Below are positions 6,258 through 16,136 of a stretch of DNA of 64,000 nucleotides, piece by piece. The position numbers and the translations under genes are program-made. The DNA comes from CAVUCH01 sp963739995 (GTDB taxonomy: Bacteria; Acidobacteriota; Vicinamibacteria; Vicinamibacterales; JAENWD01): the NCBI GenBank assembly GCA_963739995.1, contig CAVUCH010000009.1:28248-92247 (forward strand), in the 5' to 3' direction. The stretch's first letter is position 1; each line of letters starts with the position of its first letter. The notes under the pieces are model-generated. The model saw only the letters and a list, made by a program, of their open reading frames with translations. It did not search any database and was not told where the DNA came from.

Positions 6258-9215
6258 ATGCCTGACACTCAGGTGACCGCGGCCACGCGCCTCGTCGTTC
6301 GCGGCGCGCGGACGCACAACCTCAAGAGCGTGGACGTGTCGCTGCCACTCGGCCGTCTCGTGATCGTCACGGGCGTCAGCGGCTCGGGGAAATCGTCGCT
6401 CGCGTTCGATACGATCTACGCGGAAGGCCAGCGGCGCTATGTCGAGTCGCTCTCCGCGTACGCGCGGCAGTTCCTCGAGCGAATGGAGAAACCCGACGTC
6501 GATCGCGTCGAGGGGATTTGCCCGGCCATCGCGATCCGCCAGAAGAACAGCATCCGCAACCCACGGTCCACCGTGGGCACCACGACTGAAATCCACGATT
6601 ACATGCGCTTGCTGTGGGCGCGCGTCGGCCGGACGATATGCCGGCAGTGCGGCGAAGAGGTCATCCGCGAAACGGCCGAGGTGGTCGCGCGCCGTTTGAA
6701 CGAGCTCTCACCGGGCACGCGCCTGCTGATCGGCTTCGATATGCCCGTCGTGGCGCTGCCCGACGCCATCCCGGCGTCCGGGCTCGACGAATCCGACACA
6801 CCTGAGCTCGAGGACGATCGCCTGCCGCTGGGCGCGCCCGAGAGCAAGTTGCGGCGCGACCAGCCGTCGGCCGCCACTGACGCGATCGGCGCCACGATCG
6901 ACAGTCTGGCGAGGCGCGGCTTCCGGCGGCTGCTCGTGGATGACCGGGCGGTCACCCTCGAAGACCTGGACCGCCGCACGCTGGCCGGGCGGACGATGCT
7001 GCAGGTGATCGTGGATCGGGTGCAGATCGACGGCGACCAGCGCACGCGTCTGACCGACTCGATCGAGACCGCCTACGCGGAGGGCGGCGGCGCGGCCTTT
7101 GCGCTGGAGATTGCCCGCGAGGATGCGCGGCCGGTGGCGCGCCATGTGTTCAGCGAGCGCTTCGAGTGTCGCCGGTGCGGCATCGCCTACGAAGACCCGC
7201 AGCCCCGGCTCTTCTCGTTCAACAATCCGTTCGGCGCCTGCGCCTCGTGCCATGGCTTCGGCAACGTCATCGAGCTCGACATGGACCTGGTCGTGCCCGA
7301 TGGGTCGAAAACCCTGCGGCAGGGGGCAGTGGAGCCATGGACCAAGCCGCACTACAAGGCGCAGCTCGCGGAGATGAAACGAGCGGCGAAGAAGTTCGAC
7401 ATCCCGCTCGACGTGCCGTGGCAGGATCTGACGCCCGAGCACAAGCGCCTGGTGATTGAGGGCGACGGCCTCGAGTTCGATGGCATCCGCGGTTTCTTCC
7501 GGTGGCTCGAGCGCAAGAAGTACAAGGTACACGTCCGTGTATTCCTGAGCCGGTACCGGGGCTATCTGACGTGCCCCGATTGCGGGGGCGCCCGCCTGCG
7601 GCGCGAGGCGCGCGACGTGCGCGTGGGCGGCCGCACGATCGATCAGGTAGCGGCGCTGACGGTGAGCGACGTGCAGCGCTTCTTCGGCGAGCTGTCGCTG
7701 AGCGAACAGGAGGCCGCAGTTGCGGAGAAGGTGCTACGGGAGATCCGGCGGCGCCTGTCGTTTCTGGGCGACGTCGGGCTCGACTACCTGACACTCGATC
7801 GACTCTCGTCCACGCTCTCCGGCGGCGAGGCGCAGCGTATCAACCTCGCGACCTCGCTCGGATCAGCGCTCGTCGACACGCTATACGTGCTGGACGAGCC
7901 GTCGGTCGGACTCCATCCGCGGGACAACCTGCGGCTGATCGCGATCCTGCGCCAGCTGCGCGATCAGGGCAACACGGTGCTGGTCGTCGAGCACGACGCG
8001 GACATGATCGCGGTGGCCGACTACCTGGTGGACCTCGGGCTCGGCGCTGGCGAGCAGGGTGGACGCATCGTCTTTGCCGGCACACTGCCCGAGCTGATGG
8101 TCGACCCGCGGTCGCTCACGGCGAAGTACCTGCGCCATGAGCTCACGATTCCGCTCCCCGCATCCCGTCGGCGCGGCACCGGACAGCACCTGCGCGTGTT
8201 CGGCGCGACCGAGCACAATCTGAAGAACGTCGACGTGGCCATCCCGCTGAACGCGCTGACCTGCGTGACGGGCGTGAGCGGATCCGGCAAGTCGACCCTC
8301 GTGCACGATGTCATTTACGGAGCGGTGAAGCGCGCGAAGGGCGGGCTGGAACGGCGCGCCGGCGCATTCCGCGCGATCGAGGGGACCGAGTACCTCACCG
8401 ACACCGTGCTCGTGGACCAGACACCGATCGGGCGGACCCCCCGTTCGAACCCGGTGACCTACCTGAAGGCCTTCGACCCGATTCGCGAGCTGTTTGCCAC
8501 CACCAAGGATGCGCGCAGCCGGGGGCTGACGGCGAGCCACTTCTCGTTCAACGTACCGGGCGGACGGTGCGAAGCGTGCGAGGGTGAGGGTGAGGTGAAG
8601 GTCGAGATGCAGTTCCTTGCCGACGTCTTCGTCCCGTGCGAGCAGTGCGACGGCAGACGCTTCAAGCCCCAGGTGCTCGATGTGAAGTACCGCGGAAGGA
8701 ACGTGCACCAGGTGCTCGATATGACGGTGCGTGAGGCGCTCACCTTCTTCAGCGCCTCGCCGAAGGTGCTGCGCCGGCTTCACGTGCTCGACGAGATCGG
8801 CCTGGGCTACTTGCGTCTTGGACAGCCTGCGACCACGCTCTCGGGCGGTGAGGCGCAGCGGATCAAGATCGCGGCCCATCTGTCGTCTCACGGCGGCGAC
8901 CGTCTGCTGTACATCCTGGACGAGCCGACGACGGGCCTGCATTTCGACGATATCTCCAAGCTGCTGGCAGCCTTCAGGAAGCTGCTCGAGGCCGGTCACA
9001 CCCTGCTCGTGATCGAACACAATCTGGACGTGATCAAGACCGCCGACTTCGTGATCGATCTCGGCCCCGAGGGCGGCGAAGGCGGCGGGTACGTCGTGGC
9101 CGCCGGCACGCCCGAGCAGATCGTGCAACAGCCCGCGTCGCACACGGGCCGCTTCCTCCAGCGCGTGCTCGAGGCCGGACGGGCGCACGCCTATGCGGGA
9201 CGGCACGATGACTGA
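6258..9215 (+). CDS. uvrA: Excinuclease ABC subunit UvrA
   Basis: A 985-aa UvrA, the damage-recognition ATPase of nucleotide excision repair, which loads UvrB on DNA. Two ABC modules are complete: Walker A GVSGSGKSS near residue 39 and GVSGSGKST near residue 670, and two LSGGEAQRI signatures near 519 and 860, each followed by a LDEP Walker B. Zinc-binding cysteines are present as CRRCGIAYE with CASCHGFG, and CEACEGEGE with CEQCDGRR. The insertion before the first zinc motif (about residues 150-290) makes it slightly longer than the roughly 940-aa norm. ATG 6258 was chosen because family similarity starts right after it; 70 further in-frame codons upstream look non-coding. The next gene overlaps its end by 8 bases. 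Confidence 0.97.
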   Translation: MPDTQVTAATRLVVRGARTHNLKSVDVSLPLGRLVIVTGVSGSGKSSLAFDTIYAEGQRRYVESLSAYARQFLERMEKPDVDRVEGICPAIAIRQKNSIRNPRSTVGTTTEIHDYMRLLWARVGRTICRQCGEEVIRETAEVVARRLNELSPGTRLLIGFDMPVVALPDAIPASGLDESDTPELEDDRLPLGAPESKLRRDQPSAATDAIGATIDSLARRGFRRLLVDDRAVTLEDLDRRTLAGRTMLQVIVDRVQIDGDQRTRLTDSIETAYAEGGGAAFALEIAREDARPVARHVFSERFECRRCGIAYEDPQPRLFSFNNPFGACASCHGFGNVIELDMDLVVPDGSKTLRQGAVEPWTKPHYKAQLAEMKRAAKKFDIPLDVPWQDLTPEHKRLVIEGDGLEFDGIRGFFRWLERKKYKVHVRVFLSRYRGYLTCPDCGGARLRREARDVRVGGRTIDQVAALTVSDVQRFFGELSLSEQEAAVAEKVLREIRRRLSFLGDVGLDYLTLDRLSSTLSGGEAQRINLATSLGSALVDTLYVLDEPSVGLHPRDNLRLIAILRQLRDQGNTVLVVEHDADMIAVADYLVDLGLGAGEQGGRIVFAGTLPELMVDPRSLTAKYLRHELTIPLPASRRRGTGQHLRVFGATEHNLKNVDVAIPLNALTCVTGVSGSGKSTLVHDVIYGAVKRAKGGLERRAGAFRAIEGTEYLTDTVLVDQTPIGRTPRSNPVTYLKAFDPIRELFATTKDARSRGLTASHFSFNVPGGRCEACEGEGEVKVEMQFLADVFVPCEQCDGRRFKPQVLDVKYRGRNVHQVLDMTVREALTFFSASPKVLRRLHVLDEIGLGYLRLGQPATTLSGGEAQRIKIAAHLSSHGGDRLLYILDEPTTGLHFDDISKLLAAFRKLLEAGHTLLVIEHNLDVIKTADFVIDLGPEGGEGGGYVVAAGTPEQIVQQPASHTGRFLQRVLEAGRAHAYAGRHDD

Positions 9216-10491
9216 CCAGGCGCGGATGGGGCTGGCGACGCTGCTGCTGCTGGTCGCAACGGTAGCGCGCGCGCAGCCGGCGTTCCAGGAGCTGCTCTAC
9301 AACCTTCAGAGCCCGCACGAGGCCACGCGCGTGAAGGCCGTGCGCGCCATCGCCGCGTCCGGTTACCCGGATGTCGCATCCGCGCTCGTGCCGCTCCTGA
9401 CCGACCGCGCAGACCCCGTGCAGCTGGAGGCCATCGATGCGGTCGTCGGCACAGCGCTCGTGTCTGCCCCCGGAGCCAACGCCGCCACGACGTTCAAACG
9501 AGTTCGTGGCAGCATCGCGTGGAGCGTCTTCGAGGCAGGTCCGCTCGCGGTATTGCCGCGCACGTGGCCACCGCAGCTGTTGACGAGCCTCGGAGCCGCC
9601 CTCCGCGACGAGGACGAGCAGGTGAGAGCCGCGGCGGCCGGGGCGCTCGCGGTGATCGCCTCGCCGGCAGTGTCGGCGCCCTCGGCCGAGACCCTGAACG
9701 CGCTTGCGGTGGACATCATCTACGCGCTGCACAGCCGAGACGTCCACACGCGAGAGGCCACGGCGCGTGCGGCCGGCGCTATCTTCACGCCGCCGCCGGC
9801 CGCGTCCGTGTCGGTTGCGATTGGCGACGCACTGATCGCGGCAATGAACGACCCTGAGCGCCCGGTGCGCGTGGCGGCGTCTGAAGCGCTCGGGTGGGTG
9901 CGGGAAGCGCGCGCCGAACAGGCGCTGCGCGATCGGTTCGCGTTCTTCCGCGAAGGCCCTGATGCGGAGGCTGCCCTGCATGCGCTCGCCCGCATGGCCG
10001 GGCCGGCCAGTGCGGCCGTGTTCCGTCGCGCGCTGACGAGCCGTGAGACTGCGCATCGACTCCTGGCGGCCGAAGGCCTGGGCCGGCTGCGCGACCGCAC
10101 AGCGCTGCCGGCGCTGTCGGCCGCGGCGGACCGCGAGCGCGAGCCGAGCGTGCTGGTCGCGGCAGCGTTCGCGTTCTACCTGCTCGGGGAACGCTCGAAC
10201 CTTCAGCGGCTGGTCGAGGCCCTTGTCGTGCCGGACGTAGCCCGCCAGGCACGGGCATATCTGACCGAGCTGGGCGCAGCCTCGGCCCCGGAGCTGCACA
10301 CCTGGCTGCAGCAGAACGATCCGGCTCTCCGCACGGCGGTGGTGGAGGTGCTCGGATTGAGCGGTCACGCCCCGAGCGAGGCGGCGCTGCAGCAGGTGGC
10401 CCGGGGCGACAGCGACCGCGCGGTGGCCGACGTGGCCCGGCAGGCGATCCTCCGGTTACGCGCGCTGCCGCACGGCGCGCGCACGCGGTGA
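9208..10491 (+). CDS. Secreted HEAT-repeat protein
   Basis: The 427-aa product has an N-terminal signal peptide (LATLLLLVATVARA, cleavage likely before QPAF) and is otherwise alpha-helical with HEAT / PBS-lyase-type repeats. Repeat units are recognisable by their D-P-x-x-x-V-R-x-x-A pattern, for example DEDEQVRAAAAGAL, DPERPVRVAASEAL, DAEAALHALARM and the C-terminal DRAVADVARQAIL. Such repeats form protein-binding solenoids; no catalytic domain is visible. It begins in the last codons of uvrA and its end overlaps the glycosylase start by four bases, so the three genes form one transcript. Why an exported scaffold sits between two DNA repair genes is unclear. ATG 9193 would give a slightly longer start. 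Confidence 0.8.
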   Translation: MTDQARMGLATLLLLVATVARAQPAFQELLYNLQSPHEATRVKAVRAIAASGYPDVASALVPLLTDRADPVQLEAIDAVVGTALVSAPGANAATTFKRVRGSIAWSVFEAGPLAVLPRTWPPQLLTSLGAALRDEDEQVRAAAAGALAVIASPAVSAPSAETLNALAVDIIYALHSRDVHTREATARAAGAIFTPPPAASVSVAIGDALIAAMNDPERPVRVAASEALGWVREARAEQALRDRFAFFREGPDAEAALHALARMAGPASAAVFRRALTSRETAHRLLAAEGLGRLRDRTALPALSAAADREREPSVLVAAAFAFYLLGERSNLQRLVEALVVPDVARQARAYLTELGAASAPELHTWLQQNDPALRTAVVEVLGLSGHAPSEAALQQVARGDSDRAVADVARQAILRLRALPHGARTR

Positions 10492-11099
10492 AGGTGCGCC
10501 GGCTGGGGCGCGATTTCTACGATCGTGCCACGCTGACCGTTGCGAGGGACCTGATCGGCAAGGTGCTCGTCCACCAGTCAGCCGAGGGCCGCACCTCAGG
10601 CCTGATCGTCGAGACCGAAGCGTATATCGGGGAAGACGATCCCGCCTGTCACGCCGCACCAGGCCCGACGCACCGGAACAAACCGCTCTATGGCCCGCCC
10701 GGGTTCTCCTACGTGTACCTGAACTACGGGATCCACTTCCTGACGAACGTCGTGACCGAGAGCGAAGGCGCACCTGCGGCGGTGCTGCTGCGGGCGCTCG
10801 AACCGGTTGACGGGATCTCGGTCATGCGCAAGAGGCGCAGCCAGGCGGGCGCGGATCCGAACGCCATCACCACGCACGACCTTTGTCGCGGGCCGGGCAA
10901 CCTCTCGCGAGCGCTCGGCATCAGCCTGTCTGAAAACTGGATGGACCTCGAGGGGGACTGCCTGTTCATCGAGGATCGCGGACACGCGACGGGCGAGATC
11001 GCCTGGAGCCCGCGAGTCGGGATCACCGTCGGGACCGAACACGCGTGGCGGTGCTTTGTGGTTGGGAGCCGGGCGGTGTCGGGGAGGCGCGGCGGGTAG
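10488..11099 (+). CDS. 3-methyladenine DNA glycosylase (AAG/Mpg family)
   Basis: A 203-aa alkyladenine DNA glycosylase that would excise 3-methyladenine and other alkylated purines, starting base excision repair. Hallmarks are the early LARDLIGK-like segment (VARDLIGKVLV), the ETEAYIGEDDPACHA stretch carrying the catalytic Glu-Tyr region, THRNKPLYGPPG, and YVYLNYGIHF. A GPGNLSRALGI segment corresponds to the conserved C-terminal part. Length is normal for bacterial Mpg proteins. Translation starts at GTG 10488, overlapping the TGA of the HEAT gene (GTGA), which implies translational coupling in the uvrA operon. The grouping of uvrA and a glycosylase gene gives this transcript a DNA-damage theme. 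Confidence 0.93.
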   Translation: MKVRRLGRDFYDRATLTVARDLIGKVLVHQSAEGRTSGLIVETEAYIGEDDPACHAAPGPTHRNKPLYGPPGFSYVYLNYGIHFLTNVVTESEGAPAAVLLRALEPVDGISVMRKRRSQAGADPNAITTHDLCRGPGNLSRALGISLSENWMDLEGDCLFIEDRGHATGEIAWSPRVGITVGTEHAWRCFVVGSRAVSGRRGG

Positions 11100-11109
11100 C
11101 GCGGGGCTG

Positions 11110-11198
11110 GGGATCGGTCCAGGCTCGTGGCTCAGGGGTTCGTCGGCTCCGGGGCCAGGTAGACAAGGCCTGGAGCCTGGAGGCGGGAGCCCGGAGCC
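11110..11198. repeat. Inverted word repeat between convergent genes
   Basis: The spacer between the glycosylase and mscS stops is built from variants of GGCTC / GAGCC words. The left side has CCAGGCTCGTGGCTCAGG and GGCTCCGGGGCCAGG; the right side has AGGCCTGGAGCCTGGAGG and GGGAGCCCGGAGCC. They can pair as an imperfect hairpin. It lies where a bidirectional terminator would be expected but has no T tract. Confidence 0.5.
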
Positions 11199-11201
11199 GC
11201 T

Positions 11202-12350
11202 CTACGCGTCCCCCTTCGTGACATACAGCGGCGTCGGCGCAGCCGTCAACGGAATATGATTCTGTTCGAGGGCACGCAGGATCCGCCGGCGCAGCTCCCG
11301 TCCGACGTCCCATTGCTTCAGCGGCACGGTCTTGATGCGGATCTTGACCGTGAGCTTGGTGTCGAGAAACGCGTCGACACCGAAGATCTCCAGCGGCGCC
11401 AGGATGAGGTCGCGGTACGCGGGATCCTGCTCGAACTGCTGCCCCGTCGCGCGCAGGATCTCGATGACTCGATCCACGTCCTGGTTGTAAAGCACGTTGA
11501 CGTCGATCACGTAGAAGGAGAAGTCCTTCGTGCGGTTCGCGAGCGTGGTGATCCCCCCGTTCGGGAACACGTGCACCGCCCCTTCGGCGTCGCGCAGCAC
11601 AATCGTCCGCAGGTTGATGGCCTCGACGACGCCGCCCACGCCATTGATCGCCGCTACGTCCCCGACGCGCACCTGGTTCTCCAGGATCACGAAGAACCCG
11701 GCGATCACGTCCCGCACCAGCCACTGCGCGCCGAAGCCGAGGGCCACGCCCACGATCCCGGCCCCGGTCAGCATCGGCACGATGTCGATGCCGAGCTCTC
11801 TCAGTACCATGAGCAGGGCGATCGATCCGATGAGCACGGCCAGCACGTTGTGGACCAGGCGTCCGAGCGTCTGTGCGCGCTTGGTCCGCTCCAGGACATC
11901 GAGGCCCTCGCCCTGCGACAGCTCGCGCTCGATGCGGGTGGTCATCACCAGCACCGCGCGGAGCACGAGCCAGGCGACGATGAGGATGATGGCGACGCGC
12001 ATCCCGGAGGCGAGAAGCCACTGCCGCGTCGCCTGCCGGTTCGCACCCACCGGGAGCGGTACCCCGATGACATCGAGCATGGGGATCGCGAGGACGATCC
12101 AGGTCACGATGAAGATCAGCAGCCGCGCCAGCACCAGCGGACGCCGCGCCGCCGTGCGGTACGCCTCGGGGACGTGGGCGCCCAGTGCCCCATGCGCGGC
12201 CCACGTCAGAATGCGGCCGATCGCGCGAGACACCAGGCCCGCGAAGATCAGGGCAACGCCGAGGGCGAGAACGATCTCTGGCCAGTCCGCACGGTCATCG
12301 AAGAAGTTCAAGGCGAGGATGGAACGTCCGGCAGCCGCGAGATGAGCCAT
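11202..12350 (-). CDS. Mechanosensitive ion channel, MscS family
   Basis: A 382-aa small-conductance mechanosensitive channel of the inner membrane, releasing solutes on hypo-osmotic shock. Four hydrophobic helices can be seen: about residues 26-46, 72-93, 117-137 and 162-184. The Gly/Ala-rich pore helix is GAGIVGVALGFGAQWLVRD (about 194-212), followed by the beta domain (RVGDVAAINGVGGVVEAINLRTIVLR) with the conserved FPNGGIT turn. The C-terminal alpha/beta domain is complete. The extra N-terminal helix relative to the minimal E. coli MscS is common in other phyla. It is transcribed alone on the minus strand, converging with the uvrA operon and 44 bp after degP. Confidence 0.92.
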   Translation of the reverse strand: MAHLAAAGRSILALNFFDDRADWPEIVLALGVALIFAGLVSRAIGRILTWAAHGALGAHVPEAYRTAARRPLVLARLLIFIVTWIVLAIPMLDVIGVPLPVGANRQATRQWLLASGMRVAIILIVAWLVLRAVLVMTTRIERELSQGEGLDVLERTKRAQTLGRLVHNVLAVLIGSIALLMVLRELGIDIVPMLTGAGIVGVALGFGAQWLVRDVIAGFFVILENQVRVGDVAAINGVGGVVEAINLRTIVLRDAEGAVHVFPNGGITTLANRTKDFSFYVIDVNVLYNQDVDRVIEILRATGQQFEQDPAYRDLILAPLEIFGVDAFLDTKLTVKIRIKTVPLKQWDVGRELRRRILRALEQNHIPLTAAPTPLYVTKGDA

Positions 12351-12394
12351 GCGACGCAGTATGCCTCAGGTGAGACGCCGCGTCCGCTCTCGGC

Positions 12395-13599
<1,205 letters not shown>

Positions 13600-13603
<4 letters not shown>

Positions 13604-14004
13604 GACACTTCGATGCGCCGCGGCACCGCGTCGGCAGACTTCGGCAGCGTGACCGTGAGGACGCCCTCCTTCAGGTCTGCGCTGACGGCCTGCGTGTCAA
13701 TCGGAACGGGGACCGAGAAGCGCCGCCTGAACGCGCCGTGGCCGCGCTCGACGCGATGGTACCGCTCGCAGGGCACGGCCGCGGATCGGCGCCGGCCCTG
13801 AAGCGTGACCGTGCCGTCCTGCACGTGGATGTCGATGTCGTCGCGGGTGAGTCCCGGGAGTTCGGCGATCAGAACGTAGCGGTCCGTGGTCTCGTAGAGA
13901 TCGACCGGCGGCGTCCAGCCCGCGGCGCCCGCGTCGGCCATCCGTTCGATCCGCTCCTGGAGCGCGAACAGGTCGCGCAGCGGATCCCAGCGTGTAAACG
14001 ACAC
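13600..14004 (-). CDS. Small heat shock protein, Hsp20/alpha-crystallin family
   Basis: A 134-aa small chaperone. The alpha-crystallin domain spans about residues 35-128: it starts with PPVDLYETTDRYVLIAELPG, contains IDIHVQDGTVTLQG, the RRFSVPVP strand and ends in the family signature GVLTVTLPK (about 116-124). The short N-terminal arm begins MSFTRWDPLRDLF, typical for bacterial class A Hsp20. It would hold unfolding proteins in an ATP-independent way. It is the first gene of a two-gene unit with the HtrA-type protease, overlapping it by four bases. No heat-shock operator (such as a CIRCE dyad) is visible in the short upstream region before efp. Confidence 0.93.
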
Positions 14005-14155
14005 GCGAAAATCGTAGCACGATTACCGTCGCTCAGCCATATATGCTAGGCTTTCAAGGTTTTACAGGTTCCGACCGGCCGCACCCTGCGGCTGCGTTCG
14101 CGCGCGATCCCGACCCGGGATCGTCAGCATTCAAGAACCCCGCTGGACGGGAAGC

Positions 14156-14719
14156 ATGAGCACCATTCAGGCCACACGCATGCGCAAAGGCATGCTCGTC
14201 AAGATGGAGAACGATCTCTTCCGTGTTCTCGAGCTGCAGCACGTGACGCCCGGGAACCTCCGCGGCTTCGTCCGGGTGAAGTTCCGCAACATCCGCAGCG
14301 GCGCGCTCGCGGATCAGAAGCTCCGCTCGGAGGACATGGTGGAGCGGGCGACGCTCGACGAGAAGAACATGCAGTACATGTACGGCTCGGGCGAGGATCA
14401 TTACTTCATGGACACCGAGACCTACGACCAGGTGCACATCTCGAGCGAAGCACTGGGCGACTCTGTGAACTATCTCATTCCCGAGATGGTCATCCAGGTG
14501 GAGTTCTATGGCGAAGAGCCGGTCGGCATCGAGCTGCCGCCCACTGTCGATCTCCTCGTGAAGGACACCGTGCCCGCGATCAAGGGCGCGACCGCCAACG
14601 CGCAGTTGAAACCCGCGATCCTCGAGACCGGCCTGACCGTGCTCGTGCCGCCGTTCATCTCGCCTGGTGACAAGGTGCGGGTCAACACCGAAACAGGTGA
14701 GTATCAGGCGCGCGCGTAG
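14156..14719 (+). CDS. efp: Elongation factor P
   Basis: A 187-aa EF-P, which binds the ribosome between P and E sites and relieves stalling at polyproline. Three domains are complete: the KOW-like N-terminal domain, a central OB domain (MYGSGEDHYFMDTETYDQ) and the C-terminal OB domain with the conserved KPAILETG and GEYQARA ending. The domain I tip loop reads TPGNLRGF, so residue 34, the usual site of lysylation or rhamnosylation (Lys or Arg), is Asn. I see no epmA/epmB or earP-like gene in the window. Function of the unmodified loop is inferred, not shown. It is transcribed away from hsp20. Confidence 0.95.
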   Translation: MSTIQATRMRKGMLVKMENDLFRVLELQHVTPGNLRGFVRVKFRNIRSGALADQKLRSEDMVERATLDEKNMQYMYGSGEDHYFMDTETYDQVHISSEALGDSVNYLIPEMVIQVEFYGEEPVGIELPPTVDLLVKDTVPAIKGATANAQLKPAILETGLTVLVPPFISPGDKVRVNTETGEYQARA

Positions 14720-14745
14720 CGGTCGCTGGGGGAAGATCAGTCGCG

Positions 14746-15342
14746 ATGGACGTCGTCAGCCGGAGACCGAACCAGGGCTGGATCGAGGTGATCACCGGCA
14801 GCATGTTCAGCGGCAAGAGCGAGGAGCTGATCCGCCGCCTGCGCCGGGCCCAGATTGCGCGGCAGCGAGTGCAGGTGTTCAAGCCCGAGTTCGACCACCG
14901 CTTCGGGGACGATCAGATCGTGTCCCACAGCGACATCCGTCTGCCGTCGCGCAGCGTGGCGAGTTCGCGTGGGCTGCTCGAGGCGGTAGCGGCAGACACC
15001 GAGGTCGTCGGGATCGACGAGGGACAGTTCTTCGACCTCGAGTTGCCGATGGTCTGCAATACTCTCGCGAATCGTGGCAAGCGCGTGATCGTGGCGGGGC
15101 TCGATCAGGACTACCTCGGCAAGCCGTTCGAGCCCATGCCGCAGCTGCTCGCCATCGCCGAATACATCACGAAGACGCTTGCCATCTGCATGGTGTGCGG
15201 CAACCCCGCCAATCACACCCAGCGCCTGGTGGCCAACAGCGAGCGCGTTCTTCTCGGTGCGCAGGGCACGTACGAGGCACGCTGCCGGCAGTGTTTCGAT
15301 CCGCGCCTCGGTCAGGCCGATGCACCGGCGCCCCGGCCGTGA
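14746..15342 (+). CDS. tdk: Thymidine kinase
   Basis: A 198-aa TK1-type thymidine kinase that phosphorylates thymidine to dTMP in the pyrimidine salvage pathway. The P-loop is GSMFSGKS (about residues 18-25), the Walker-B-like region with the catalytic Glu is VVGIDEGQFF (about 87-96), and the lid zinc ribbon is present as CMVC near residue 148 and CRQC near 183. The lasso-like loop TQRLVANSE region is recognisable. Length is normal. The gene follows efp by 26 bp on the same strand and may be cotranscribed with it; the spacing to the next membrane protein gene is about 90 bp. Confidence 0.95.
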   Translation: MDVVSRRPNQGWIEVITGSMFSGKSEELIRRLRRAQIARQRVQVFKPEFDHRFGDDQIVSHSDIRLPSRSVASSRGLLEAVAADTEVVGIDEGQFFDLELPMVCNTLANRGKRVIVAGLDQDYLGKPFEPMPQLLAIAEYITKTLAICMVCGNPANHTQRLVANSERVLLGAQGTYEARCRQCFDPRLGQADAPAPRP

Positions 15343-15432
15343 CGCCAGAGTTTTCAGCGGGTCTCACCTTCTGAAACCTGCTCGCGTGACTTGCCACGCG
15401 TGCGCGCGCTTGTATGATCGATCCGTCCGGTC

Positions 15433-15993
15433 ATGGATATCCGTGCTCTCCTGCCGCACGTGCTGCTGCTCTTCGGCGTTGGCTTCCTGATCGCCAATCT
15501 GCGCGCGGGACTGGACCTGCTGCGGTATTGGAGACGCCGACGCCAGGCACTGCTGACCTGGCCCGGACGGCAGCCGCCGTACTACGGACTCATCCTCTTT
15601 CTAGGGGTCACGCTGGGGCTCTTGCTGCTCGTCAAGGTTGTGTTCCTGCAGCGGTCGCCGACGCAGCTCTTCGGCGAGGGCATGATGTTCCTGTATTACG
15701 CCTACGCGGTGCCGCTGTCGCGGCGAATCGGGCGTGGTTTCTACGCCGACGGCATCTGGGCCGAGAACGGGTTCATGCCGTACCGGCAGATCGGCGGAAT
15801 CGCCTGGCGGGAAGGCGAGCAGGTCACCTTGCTCCTCATCTCCCGGTTGAAGCAGATGGCACGGCCGCTCGTGGTCCCGACCGCCTATTACGGGGCGGTG
15901 CGCCGGCTGCTCCGGGACAAGATTGCCGCCCACGATATCCAGTTCAGCGGAGCGGGTATCGACCTGGGCTATGACTTGCGGGAAGAAGTCTAG
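15433..15993 (+). CDS. Membrane protein of unknown function
   Basis: A 186-aa protein with an N-terminal membrane helix (LLPHVLLLFGVGFLIANL), a second helix around residues 52-70 (LILFLGVTLGLLLLVKVVF) and a third weaker one near FLYYAYAVPLS. The C-terminal half (GFYADGIWAENGFMPYRQIGGIAWREGEQVTLLLI...) resembles the PH-like or DUF5673-type cytosolic domain found on many small membrane proteins, where a GI-W motif precedes a beta-sandwich. I cannot assign a function. It stands between tdk and the Ku gene, on the same strand, with about 90 and 143 bp spacers. ATG 15433 directly follows a short AT-containing spacer. Confidence 0.7.
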   Translation: MDIRALLPHVLLLFGVGFLIANLRAGLDLLRYWRRRRQALLTWPGRQPPYYGLILFLGVTLGLLLLVKVVFLQRSPTQLFGEGMMFLYYAYAVPLSRRIGRGFYADGIWAENGFMPYRQIGGIAWREGEQVTLLLISRLKQMARPLVVPTAYYGAVRRLLRDKIAAHDIQFSGAGIDLGYDLREEV

Positions 15994-16136
15994 ACGCTCT
16001 CTACAGACGACCAGGACAGGCCACTATCCTGACAGGTCGGCTCGAGCCCGCAAGCCGGCAGACTGCAAGCCCTGCCGGCCGCGATATACTAGAGTCGCTG
16101 ACGCATTTTCGGCTCGTGTTCTGAAGGAGTAGAGGC

